In this document: positions 8,070-16,006 of the stretch, piece after piece | Position numbering within the stretch: the stretch's first letter is position 1 | Layout: each line of letters begins with the position of its first letter | Origin: Bog-159 sp035499555 | GTDB taxonomy: Bacteria; Acidobacteriota; Terriglobia; Bryobacterales; Bryobacteraceae | DNA length: 64,000 nt | Assembly (NCBI GenBank): GCA_035499555.1 | Contig: DATJYO010000036.1 | Location: 1 to 64,000 of the forward strand | Direction: 5' to 3' | Position numbers and translations under genes: made by a program | The notes under the pieces: generated by a model | The model's input: only the letters and a program-made list of their open reading frames with translations | Databases searched by the model: none | What the model was told of the DNA's origin: nothing

Positions 8070-9038
8070 TCAAATCCGAATGTTGATGATCCTGCGGATG
8101 ATCAGCGTTCCGACCACCTGCATCAACGCCGCGCCATAGAGCATTTTCAAGCCCAGAGGACGCCGCCAGAGAAGGCTGAAGTGCTCCGGGTTGATGAAGT
8201 ACAGCAGGAACCCGAGCACGACGGGAAGGATCGCCAGAATCCAGCCGGACATGCGGCCTTGCGCCGTGTGCACCCGCACCTGGCGCCGCAGCTTGAAGCG
8301 CTCCCGGATGACATAAGCAGCCTTCTCCAGCACCTCCGCCAGGTTGCCGCCGGTCTCTTTCTGGATCAGGACCACCGTAGCGATGATGCGCACGGGCTGA
8401 ATGGGGACACGATTCACCAGGTTCACCATGGCGACGCGGGTTTCAATCCCGAACATCTGTTCGTCAAAACACTTGCGGAACTCCCGTGAAATCGGGTCCG
8501 CTATCTCCCGGCCGACCATCCCGATCGAAGATGTCAGGCTGTGGCCCGCCCGCAACGCTCCCACCATCAGGTTCAGCGCGTCGGGCAGGAGTTGCTCGAA
8601 AGCGGAAAAGCGACTGGCGCGCCTCCACAGGACGTACACAAAAGGTACGGCAGCGGCCAGCGCGCCGATTCCTACCGCCAGCAGTGTGGCGCCGGTGCGC
8701 CAGTTCACCGCCATGGCCGTGGCCATCCAGCAGAGTGTCGAGAGCAGCAGCAGCGCGCCCACCGTCAGTTTGACATTCGCCTGGTAGAGCAGCAGTTGCA
8801 GCCGCGGAAATATATTGACCCGGACCAGTTGGCGATTCAGCCAGGGGATCTGGCTGAGGCGCTCCTGCTTGCGCAAGTCCAGACCGTCCTCGGCGCTGCC
8901 GGAGCCCACGATCACCAACGACCGCAGCCGGCTGATGGTTTGCTGCGCCTGCTTGCTGCGCTCCGCGCCGATCACCGACAACAGCAGCACGGCCACCAGA
9001 AACACCGCTGCGAACACGACAATCACGATGTTCAGCAT
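8070..9038 (-). CDS. tadB: Tad pilus platform protein TadB (type II secretion F domain)
   Basis: Paralogue and partner of TadC in the inner membrane. The ATG at 9038 is chosen because GGAGG lies 9 nt upstream and the product then begins with a membrane helix (MLNIVIVVFAAVFLVAVLLL); 322 residues. The T2SSF signature LLPDALNLMVGALRAGHSL and the ETGGNLAEVLEKAA segment are typical of TadB. Two helices close the protein. It follows cpaF by 16 nt in the same operon. Confidence 0.9.
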   Translation of the reverse strand: MLNIVIVVFAAVFLVAVLLLSVIGAERSKQAQQTISRLRSLVIVGSGSAEDGLDLRKQERLSQIPWLNRQLVRVNIFPRLQLLLYQANVKLTVGALLLLSTLCWMATAMAVNWRTGATLLAVGIGALAAAVPFVYVLWRRASRFSAFEQLLPDALNLMVGALRAGHSLTSSIGMVGREIADPISREFRKCFDEQMFGIETRVAMVNLVNRVPIQPVRIIATVVLIQKETGGNLAEVLEKAAYVIRERFKLRRQVRVHTAQGRMSGWILAILPVVLGFLLYFINPEHFSLLWRRPLGLKMLYGAALMQVVGTLIIRRIINIRI

Positions 9039-9054
9039 GTTCCGAATCCTCCGT

Positions 9055-10335
9055 TCAACGGACCTCCATCGCGCGCTCAAACAGGCCTGGCGGCAAGGAA
9101 ATGCCGGATACGCGTAGCCGCTCGAGGAACCTGGGGTGAATGCGCGAGGGTTGAAATGCGCCGATCACCTTGCCGTCCGGCCCGATGCCCTTGCGCGAAA
9201 ACGTGAAAATGTCCTGCATGCTGATGGTTTCTTCATCCATGCCGGTGATCTCGGAAATGTTCACTACTTTCCGGGTCCCGTCGCTGAGCCGCGAGATCTG
9301 CACGACCAGCGTGATGGCGGATGCCATCTGGTGCCGCACGGCCCTTTCCGGCAGATTCAAGTTGGCCATGGCCACCATGGATTCGAGCCGCGACAGGGCG
9401 TCCCGGCAGGAGTTGGCGTGAATGGTGGTCATGGAGCCCTCGTGGCCGGTGTTCATGGCCTGTAGCATGTCGAAGGCTTCGTCGCCGCGGACCTCGCCGA
9501 TGATGATGCGGTCCGGCCGCATACGCAAACTGTTGATGAGGAGCTGGCGCTGCCGCACTGCGCCGGCGCCCTCCACGTTGGGAGGCCGCGTCTCCAGCCG
9601 CACGGTGTTTTCCTGCTGCAGTTGCAGCTCGGCGGCGTCCTCGATCGTCACCAGACGTTCGGAGGCCGGGATGAACTTCGAAAGCATGTTCAGGAAGGTG
9701 GTCTTGCCGGCGCCGGTGCCTCCCGAAATCAGGATGCTGGTGCGGGCGCGGACCGCCGCGGAAAGCACTTCCAGCATCTCCGGCGACAGGGTCTTCAAAT
9801 CGATCATTTGCTGCGCGGTCAGGGGAGCCGCGCCAAAACGGCGAATGGAAAGCGCCGGGCCGTCCAGGGCCAGCGGCGGGATGATGGCGTTCACCCGGGA
9901 GCCGTCCGGCAGGCGTGCATCCACCATCGGCGAGGATTCGTCAACCCGGCGGCCGACTTGGGAGACGATGCGGTCGATGACCTGCAACAGGTGGGCATCG
10001 TCGCGGAACTTCACGTCGACCCGCTCCAGGATGCCGGCCCGTTCGATGTATACCAGGTTCTGGCGGTTTACCAGGATGTCCGAAATCGTGGGGTCCTTGA
10101 GCAGCGGCTCCAACGGCCCCAGGCCGAAGATCTCGTCCAGAAGATCCGATTGGATGCGCTCTTTTTCCGCGGCGTTCAAAGGTACCTTCTCGGAGGCGAC
10201 GATTTCCTGCACCAGCAGCGCCACCGCCTGGCGGGCCCTGGTATCGTTCACCGCGGAGAGCCTTTCCAGGTCCATCTTGGAAATGACCGTATGGTGTACT
10301 TCGGTCTTCAGTTGGTCAAAATCTGTCGCGTTCAT
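9055..10335 (-). CDS. cpaF: Tad pilus assembly ATPase CpaF/TadA
   Basis: Hexameric secretion ATPase that powers Flp pilus assembly, on the cytoplasmic face. The 426-residue product carries the N-terminal CpaF domain (LGPLEPLLKDPTISDILVN), Walker A GGTGAGKT at about 205-212, the Asp box and Walker B region (RIIIGEVRGDEAFDMLQA), and the His box TGHEGSMTTIHANS. This is full length for the family. It lies 18 nt after the tadZ/cpaE stop and 16 nt before tadB. Confidence 0.95.
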   Translation of the reverse strand: MNATDFDQLKTEVHHTVISKMDLERLSAVNDTRARQAVALLVQEIVASEKVPLNAAEKERIQSDLLDEIFGLGPLEPLLKDPTISDILVNRQNLVYIERAGILERVDVKFRDDAHLLQVIDRIVSQVGRRVDESSPMVDARLPDGSRVNAIIPPLALDGPALSIRRFGAAPLTAQQMIDLKTLSPEMLEVLSAAVRARTSILISGGTGAGKTTFLNMLSKFIPASERLVTIEDAAELQLQQENTVRLETRPPNVEGAGAVRQRQLLINSLRMRPDRIIIGEVRGDEAFDMLQAMNTGHEGSMTTIHANSCRDALSRLESMVAMANLNLPERAVRHQMASAITLVVQISRLSDGTRKVVNISEITGMDEETISMQDIFTFSRKGIGPDGKVIGAFQPSRIHPRFLERLRVSGISLPPGLFERAMEVR

Positions 10336-10353
10336 AGTCTCCGCATCTCCCGC

Positions 10354-11520
10354 CTAACCGAACAAACCCAATCTCCGCTTCTTGCTGTTGTCCGGACTCT
10401 TCCCGCAAGCCGTCTGCGCCATGCGGCGCAGGGCGGACGAGAGTTCGGACTTCTCCAGCACCAGCGGCGCACCCGTGTTGTGGGAACTCCGCGCCGCCGC
10501 GTAATCGTTCGGCATCCTCCACTTCACCTGCGCCGTGAGCGCGCGCTCGATCTGCTCCCGGTCGATGCCGCCCCGGCTGTCGAAGCGATTCAAGACCACT
10601 TCCACGTTCCGTCCGGCCGGCTCGGACTTCTGTATATGGCTCAAGACCCTCTGCGCATTGCGCAGGGAGGGGATATCCACCTGGGTCACCAGGTAAACGA
10701 CGTCCGCCAATTGCAGGAGCGACTCCGAATCCGGACCCAAACCGGAAGATCCGCCGTCCACCACCACGAACGCGTACCGCCCGCGCAGGACGCGCAGCAG
10801 CTTCCGCAGATTGCCATTCTCCACCGTGTTGAGCGGCTGGTACTCGTCCGGTCCGGCCAGCACGGACAGGCCGGAATCGTGATCCACCATCAGCGTGGAC
10901 AGCAGGTCCATGTCCATCCGGTTGGCGTTGCGAAGAGCGTCCAATACCGTGTAACGCGGCTTGATCCCCAGCAGGATCGAAACATCTCCCAAATGCAGAT
11001 TGAGATCCACCAGGGCAATATCTTTTCCGGATTCCTGCCGCAACGCCAGCGCAAAGTTACTGGCTAAGGTGGTCACGCCGGCGCCGCCCTTGGCGGAGGC
11101 GAACACCAACACCTTGCCGGCAGCCTTGCGGATCTGGGACGATTCCAACCGCGCCGCCGTCCGCGCCAGCGATTCCTGCAGCGCCTTGCCGGAAAGCGGG
11201 TGCATCAGGAACTCGCGCGCCCCGGCCCGCATGCTGCGCATCAGGAGTTCCGGATCACTGCCCTCCGCATAAACCATCACGGTGAGTGACGGGTCGCTGC
11301 GGGAGAGGTTCTCCACCAGGTTCAAGGCGGTTTCCGTATCCGGCACCAGGTCGATCACCGCAATCTGGCAGTCCGCCGCTGTCGCTTTGAGCAGAGGATC
11401 TAAAGCCGGGTAGCCGCCGAATTCCCGGGTCATCATGACGCCCTGACTGCCCAGCGCCGTGATCAGCGTCCGGCGCCGATCGCCGTCGAGACTGACGATT
11501 ACGGCTGACAGGCTTTGCAT
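10354..11520 (-). CDS. cpaE: TadZ/CpaE-like pilus localisation ATPase (receiver + MinD/ParA fold)
   Basis: A 388-residue two-part protein. Residues about 1-120 form a response-regulator-like domain with the phosphoacceptor-position Asp at about 57 (VIDL). From about 135 a ParA/MinD ATPase follows with the deviant Walker A KGGAGVTT (144-151), the switch region VDLNLHLGD, and a VVDGGSSG strand where ParA proteins usually have D-x-P. TadZ/CpaE proteins place the Tad apparatus at a cell site and help its assembly. The gene precedes cpaF in the locus, as in most Tad islands. Confidence 0.85.
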   Translation of the reverse strand: MQSLSAVIVSLDGDRRRTLITALGSQGVMMTREFGGYPALDPLLKATAADCQIAVIDLVPDTETALNLVENLSRSDPSLTVMVYAEGSDPELLMRSMRAGAREFLMHPLSGKALQESLARTAARLESSQIRKAAGKVLVFASAKGGAGVTTLASNFALALRQESGKDIALVDLNLHLGDVSILLGIKPRYTVLDALRNANRMDMDLLSTLMVDHDSGLSVLAGPDEYQPLNTVENGNLRKLLRVLRGRYAFVVVDGGSSGLGPDSESLLQLADVVYLVTQVDIPSLRNAQRVLSHIQKSEPAGRNVEVVLNRFDSRGGIDREQIERALTAQVKWRMPNDYAAARSSHNTGAPLVLEKSELSSALRRMAQTACGKSPDNSKKRRLGLFG

Positions 11521-11541
11521 GAAGACTCCTCCCGCGCAAAC

Positions 11542-12054
11542 TTATCCATGATTCGCCAAGAATGCCAGGACTGTGCCGATAGCGATCGCCGGTGCGTATG
11601 GAACGCTCAATCCCGCGGGATTATCCAGAGACGCAACCCGCCGCGGAGCTCCCCGGAAACCGCTGCGCAGCAGATTCCCGGTACTGTCCAGCGACCGGCC
11701 CAACGATCCGTGAAGTAAGGCATAGCCCACAGCCATGATTCCGCCGGCGATAGCCGTCATCACCAGCGCAAAAAAAACGGGTCCCGGCCCGATCCAGGCG
11801 CCGATTCCCGCGCAAAGTTTCAGGTCTCCCATCCCCATCCCGCGCAACCAACACATCGGTCCGGTGATCAGTGCGGCCACGGCAATGCCACCCAAACTGG
11901 CTGCCAGGCCGTGCCAACCGTGGCGCCAAACGCTGACCGCCGGTCCGGCGAGCAGAAACGGGACCACCAGCCAGTTCGGGATCCGCCGCGTAGCCAGGTC
12001 CCACAGCGTGGCGATTGCCAGGACTACAAAAATCGACCACCAACTCAAATTCAT
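11542..12054 (-). CDS. tadV: Prepilin peptidase, A24 family (TadV/CpaA)
   Basis: Aspartic membrane protease that cleaves the leader of the Flp pilin. The 170-residue protein is nearly all hydrophobic helices and shows both catalytic aspartates: D19 in LWDLATRRIPN and D77 in GMGMGDLKL, the latter being the strict GxGD motif. It lacks the N-terminal methylase domain of PilD, as expected for TadV/CpaA. It lies between the pilin gene and tadZ, and a strong hairpin separates it from the pilin gene. Confidence 0.9.
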   Translation of the reverse strand: MNLSWWSIFVVLAIATLWDLATRRIPNWLVVPFLLAGPAVSVWRHGWHGLAASLGGIAVAALITGPMCWLRGMGMGDLKLCAGIGAWIGPGPVFFALVMTAIAGGIMAVGYALLHGSLGRSLDSTGNLLRSGFRGAPRRVASLDNPAGLSVPYAPAIAIGTVLAFLANHG

Positions 12055-12117
12055 CGTTATTCCTGGAGATGTCCTGAAGACAGAAGACTGAAAACGGTGA
12101 CTTCAGAATTTTCCGGT

Positions 12118-12155
12118 GGAAGGGGCGCAATGGCGAACCACTTACGCCCCTTTCC
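12118..12155 (-). terminator. Hairpin downstream of the Flp pilin gene (attenuator or RNA-stabilising stem)
   Basis: GGAAGGGGCG at 12118-12127 pairs with CGCCCCTTTCC at 12145-12155, a stem of about 10 bp with one bulge. On the pilin mRNA it comes 9 nt after the stop codon. There is no long U run, so partial termination or 3'-end protection of an abundant pilin transcript is more likely than a full stop. Confidence 0.5.
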
Positions 12156-12164
12156 GGGATCTAA

Positions 12165-12359
12165 CTAGGTGGCGTACTTGGTCAGCGTGCTGCCCACGAC
12201 CGAGAACGCGTTGTTGATTGCGCCGGCGAGGTTCCCCATGCCGGCAACTGCCGCCAGAGCTACGACGGCGGCCACCAGCGCGTACTCGATGAGGTCCTGA
12301 CCATGGTCTTGTTTGAAGATTTGCAGCTTCGCAAAGAGCTTCAGCAGAGTGTCTTTCAT
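12165..12359 (-). CDS. flp: Flp/Fap-type pilin
   Basis: Structural subunit of the Tad pilus. The 64-residue prepilin has a hydrophilic leader ending in Gly20, then the mature start QDLIEYALVAAVVALAAV with Glu at position +5 and Tyr at +6, the Flp motif recognised by TadV. The C-terminal part is short (NNAFSVVGSTLTKYAT), as in most Flp pilins. AAGGAG lies 9 nt before the ATG. It is the first gene of the minus-strand tad locus and has a sigma-54-like sequence upstream. Confidence 0.95.
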   Translation of the reverse strand: MKDTLLKLFAKLQIFKQDHGQDLIEYALVAAVVALAAVAGMGNLAGAINNAFSVVGSTLTKYAT

Positions 12360-12413
12360 TCACTATTCTCCTTACTGCTTGGTTTTCGATGAGCCCGAAG
12401 GCGCCATGGAGGA

Positions 12414-12429
12414 GGCAATTTGAAGCCCA
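12414..12429 (-). promoter_or_regulatory. Sigma-54-like -24/-12 promoter upstream of the Flp pilin gene
   Basis: On the minus strand the sequence TGGGCTTCAAATTGCC has GG and GC separated by exactly 10 nt, the spacing demanded by RpoN. A start about 12 nt further on would leave a leader of roughly 45 nt containing the pilin ribosome site. Pilin genes are often RpoN-dependent in other bacteria; this is a single match by eye. Confidence 0.45.
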
Positions 12430-12479
12430 ATCACTTGGAGGAGGTAACAGCTAATCAGGCCGCGCTTTTTGACCGGTGC

Positions 12480-14111
12480 TTAGCTCTCACCCCGGGCGAC
12501 GTGTGAACGGCTGTATACATGCCCCCCGGATCTCGTCATGGTTCGTATACAGCCGGTATGCGGATCGGACCGGGGCGCGGGACTCGCAACCCTCCCGTCA
12601 GCGGCCCTGGTCAACATGCCGCTGGGGAACAGATACCTGAGATTGTCGATGCTGCCGGTGAACATCACCGGGTTGGTGCCATGGGAAATCAGTGCGCCCG
12701 CGGGGAAGCGCCCCTGCTGCTTATCCCGATAGGCACCATACTGCCCGCCGTCCGGCAAAGGGAAGATGACGAAATCGTGGAAACGCTCCACAGGCAGGAC
12801 TGCCAACAGCTCGCTCCGGCGTTTTTCGACGGCGAAGATTCGCTTGCCTTCGGGTTGCGAGACAGGCGGATACTCCACCGCGAGAAATTCCGGCAGATAA
12901 TAGGCCGCGTGCCGGTAACCCAGGAAGTGCGAATCAAAGCCGACGATCAACGTATCGCTGGGTTTGAATCTTTGCCGGACGGCCGCGATCCGGCCCGAAA
13001 GATCCGCCTCGAACTGTCTGACGGAGCGCAACGAGGAGTACCATGGCCCGAACAGGAAAGCGCACACGTGGAGGGCCGCGGCACCGGCCAGGCAGGCTGC
13101 TTTCAGGGAATGGCGGAGGCGTGCCCGACCCCACCAGTCCGCCGCGCCCGCGCCCAGCCAGGCGAACAAGGGCGGGCTCAACAGCAACAGGTATCCGCTG
13201 TTCACGAACAGGAAAAACACGAAACTGAAGAACAGCAGGCCCGGACCGATCCAGGTCCAGGTAAAGATAATTCTCTGGCGCCGCCTTGGATCGGCGGCCG
13301 GAAGCTTGCGGAAGACAAAGGCGGAGCCGCATCCGAAGCACAGCACGGCCACTCCAATAATCGTCAGCATGCGTGCCAGAGACAGTATCGGTGAGGTAAT
13401 TCCGATGGCGTCCTTGGCCGGCACCCCGCGCCAGAGAAGGTTCAATGCCGCGAAATAAGTGCGCAGGCCACCCGCGGCGTGGAGCATCGGTATCCCCCAT
13501 GCCAGCAAGGTCACGCCCAAGACCGCCAACGCCAGGAGCCGGGTGCGGGTCCCGGCCTTGAGTAGCGAGAACAGCCACAGCAGGCCCAGGAACAGCAGCG
13601 AGGACGGCCGGAATCCCGCGGAGACGCCCAGTGTCACCGCGGCCGCGATCAACCAGTTAGGGTTGCCTGTGTAGCCGCGCCAGCAGAGGTAACCGACGGA
13701 GGCCGAGAAGAAAGCTTCGACGATGTAGGTAAGCGCCACGATGCCGTGAAACCAGCAGAGGGGCGAGAACACAAACAGGCCTCCCGCGAACAGTGCGGCG
13801 CGCCGTCCGAACCAGTTGCGGGTCAACAGATAGATGACCGTCACGGCGGCGCAACTGGCGAGAATGCTTAACGCCACCAGGGCGTCATTGGCGTCGTGGA
13901 ACAGTGCCTGGAGGACGCGCCCGCTACAGACATATAGAAAATAACCGGGCGGATGCGGCTGATGGAGCTTCGGCGAGAAGAAATCCAAAGCCAATGCGAA
14001 ATTGACCGAATCGATATCGTACAGGTAGCGGCTGCGGCAAATGACACGGGTGACCGCCACGATAACGGCCAGGCCGGCGCAGTCGATGAGGTAATTCCGG
14101 CGTTCGGTCAA
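12480..14111 (-). CDS. Polytopic membrane glycosyltransferase-like protein (GT-C/GT39 type)
   Basis: About 543 residues with some ten or more transmembrane helices. The first luminal loop reads YLYDIDSVNFALALDFF and then HQPHPPGYFLYV, the acidic-plus-HPPG arrangement seen in GT-C enzymes of the dolichyl/undecaprenyl-phosphate sugar transferase type; the acidic residues would be catalytic. The TTG at 14111 is chosen because GGAAGGGGA precedes it by 6 nt; a GTG at 14171 gives 20 more residues. A large soluble C-terminal part follows. The tail after about residue 515 looks poorly constrained and contains an inverted repeat. It is divergent from the next membrane gene. The lipid or protein glycosylated is unknown. 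Confidence 0.75.
   Translation of the reverse strand: MTERRNYLIDCAGLAVIVAVTRVICRSRYLYDIDSVNFALALDFFSPKLHQPHPPGYFLYVCSGRVLQALFHDANDALVALSILASCAAVTVIYLLTRNWFGRRAALFAGGLFVFSPLCWFHGIVALTYIVEAFFSASVGYLCWRGYTGNPNWLIAAAVTLGVSAGFRPSSLLFLGLLWLFSLLKAGTRTRLLALAVLGVTLLAWGIPMLHAAGGLRTYFAALNLLWRGVPAKDAIGITSPILSLARMLTIIGVAVLCFGCGSAFVFRKLPAADPRRRQRIIFTWTWIGPGLLFFSFVFFLFVNSGYLLLLSPPLFAWLGAGAADWWGRARLRHSLKAACLAGAAALHVCAFLFGPWYSSLRSVRQFEADLSGRIAAVRQRFKPSDTLIVGFDSHFLGYRHAAYYLPEFLAVEYPPVSQPEGKRIFAVEKRRSELLAVLPVERFHDFVIFPLPDGGQYGAYRDKQQGRFPAGALISHGTNPVMFTGSIDNLRYLFPSGMLTRAADGRVASPAPRSDPHTGCIRTMTRSGGHVYSRSHVARGES
12508..12555. repeat. Perfect 11-bp inverted repeat inside the 3' end of the membrane protein gene
   Basis: CGGCTGTATAC at 12508-12518 and GTATACAGCCG at 12545-12555 are perfect complements separated by 26 nt; each arm contains the self-complementary GTATAC. 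On the minus strand the repeat lies within the last 25 codons before the stop at 12480. It could be a transcription-ending hairpin or a dyad operator. Confidence 0.6.
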
Positions 14112-14188
14112 GAAGAGTCCCCTTCCATTGCATGCCGTTTGCCAACCTGCGGTTCGGTATTGAAAGTGCACCGCCAGCCAGTTACGCG

Positions 14189-15973
14189 ATGCCCGCCGTA
14201 CATACTGGCCCGTCGTTGATCCTGATCGAGACGGGTGTCACCCTCCTCATCGTGGCTCTGGCTTTCGCCTGTCCCCGGTTGAACTGGGGTGCCATCGCGC
14301 GCGCGGAGCGCTTCCTGGGGCGGATGGCGCGCCGGCGCGGCCTGGCCGTGGGGACCGTGATCGCGACGGTGTTGCTCGGCAGGCTGATGCTGCTGCCTCT
14401 GTTTCCAATCCCGCAGCCGTTCGTCCACGACGAGTTCAGCTATCTGCTGGCCGGCGATACCTTCGCCTCCGGACGCCTGACCAATCCGACCCATCCTTTC
14501 TGGGTGAATTTCGAAAGTTTTCATATCGATCACCAGCCGACTTACATGTCGATGTATTTTCCCGGTAAGGGCCTGGTGCTGGCCGCCGGCGAGAAGTTCC
14601 TGGGCATCCCCTGGCTCGGCGTGTGGCTCAGTGCCGGCCTGATGTGTGGCGCGATTTGCTGGATGTTACAGCAGTGGCTGCCTCCGGGGTGGGCCTTGCT
14701 GGGCGGGATGCTGGCCGCGGTCCGGCTCGGCATCTTCAGTTACTGGATGAACAGCTATTGGGGGGGCGCCCTGGTAGCGTTGGGCGGGGCTCTGGTCTTG
14801 GGCGCCCTGCCTTATATCACACGGCGTGGCGGTGGATGGCGCGGTGCGGGCATTATGGGTCTGGGCGCCGCGATCCTGGCGAATACGCGTCCCTACGAGG
14901 GTTTCCTGCTGTGCGCGCCGGTAGGCGTGGCGCTGCTGGTCTGGCTGTTCCGGCGTCCACGCGCCACCAGGGTCGCCGCCGCCGCCCCGGTGATCGGGAC
15001 CCTGCTGCTCCTTCTGTCCATAACCGCAGCCGCCATGGCGTATTACAACTGGCGGGTATTCGGTAATCCGCTGACGCTGCCGTACGAGCTGAATCGCCGG
15101 ACCTATGCCGTGGCGCAGCATTTCTTCTGGCAGCCAACGCGGCGCGAGCCGCCCTACCACCACCAGGTCATGCGGGACTTCTATGCATCCGTGGAACTGC
15201 CGGATGCCCTGGCGGCCCATAGCTTCGCCGGACTCATCAAGGGCAGGCTGGAAAACGCCGGAGTCGCCGCCTGGTTCTTCTTCGGCGCCATCCTCTGCAT
15301 ACCGCTGCCGGCGTTCTGGCGGGCCGTAGCCAGCCGCCGCATGCGGTTCCTGTCATTATGCGGCGCGGTGTCCGTCGTGGGAGTGTCGCTGAATGTCTGG
15401 TTCTTTCCCCATTACCTGGCCGCGGCGACCTGCCTGATTTATGCGATCCTCGTGCAAGCCCTGCGGTATCTCCGGCAATGGCGGCCGGGTGGCGCACCGG
15501 CGGGCTGGTTCCTGGTGCGTGCCATGGTGATCGGCTGCCTGATGCTGGCCGGGCTGCGCGCATTGGCGGACCCGCTGCATATCGCGGTCGATCGCTTCCC
15601 GGCGATGTGGTACGGCACGCCCCGTCTGGGTCTGGCGCGCGCCCGGGTGGTTGCGCGTTTGAACGCTGAGCCCGGCCGGCAACTGGCCATCGTGCGGTAC
15701 GCACCCAATCACCCGGTGGTCGACGAATGGGTGTACAACGCGGCGGATATCGACGGCTCCCGGATCGTGTGGGCCCGCGAAATGGTCCCGGCTGAAACAG
15801 CCCGGCTGATTCGATACTTCGCGGGCCGGACGGTCTGGCTGGTAGAGCCGGACGCGAGCCCGCCGCGGGTGACACCGTATCCCCAAGGCGACGCCGGTGG
15901 ACTGATGTCTACAAACGTTCACAGTGTCAACCCGGACGTGTCCTCATCTGTGTCCATCCGTGGCGCGAGATGA
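14189..15973 (+). CDS. Polytopic membrane protein, GT-C glycosyltransferase-like
   Basis: A 594-residue protein with about ten hydrophobic helices. The first large loop carries FVHDEFSYLLAGDTFASG, where D-E fits the catalytic acidic pair of GT-C enzymes, and HPFWVNFESFHIDHQPTYMS, reminiscent of the family's second loop. Later segments contain ANTRPYEGF. The ATG at 14189 avoids overlap with the divergent gene; an earlier ATG at 14132 is possible. The last dozen codons coincide with a sequence resembling a dispersed repeat. Only 33 nt separate it from the next gene, so it probably heads the five-gene run of membrane enzymes. Donor and acceptor cannot be inferred. Confidence 0.75.
   Translation: MPAVHTGPSLILIETGVTLLIVALAFACPRLNWGAIARAERFLGRMARRRGLAVGTVIATVLLGRLMLLPLFPIPQPFVHDEFSYLLAGDTFASGRLTNPTHPFWVNFESFHIDHQPTYMSMYFPGKGLVLAAGEKFLGIPWLGVWLSAGLMCGAICWMLQQWLPPGWALLGGMLAAVRLGIFSYWMNSYWGGALVALGGALVLGALPYITRRGGGWRGAGIMGLGAAILANTRPYEGFLLCAPVGVALLVWLFRRPRATRVAAAAPVIGTLLLLLSITAAAMAYYNWRVFGNPLTLPYELNRRTYAVAQHFFWQPTRREPPYHHQVMRDFYASVELPDALAAHSFAGLIKGRLENAGVAAWFFFGAILCIPLPAFWRAVASRRMRFLSLCGAVSVVGVSLNVWFFPHYLAAATCLIYAILVQALRYLRQWRPGGAPAGWFLVRAMVIGCLMLAGLRALADPLHIAVDRFPAMWYGTPRLGLARARVVARLNAEPGRQLAIVRYAPNHPVVDEWVYNAADIDGSRIVWAREMVPAETARLIRYFAGRTVWLVEPDASPPRVTPYPQGDAGGLMSTNVHSVNPDVSSSVSIRGAR
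15937..15965. repeat. Possible dispersed 'TCATCTGTGTCCATCCGTGG' repeat copy
   Basis: The stretch around 15945-15962 matches from memory a short sequence family (CCACGGATGGACACAGATGA on the complement) that is scattered between genes in many environmental bacterial genomes. Here it forms the last codons of the membrane protein gene. Only one copy is visible in this window, so its status as a repeat is recognition, not proof. Confidence 0.35.
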
Positions 15974-16006
15974 ACCTCAATCCGGCCTGCCGCGCTGGTC
16001 CCCGAA

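Noticed and set aside
9622..11067. 481-residue plus-strand frame opposite cpaF and cpaE
   Set aside because: Antisense to two well-defined Tad genes; no domain or start signal.
12361..12460. Two GGAGGAGG stretches on the plus strand near 12409 and 12446 as ribosome sites
   Set aside because: No start codon with an open frame follows either at a usable distance.
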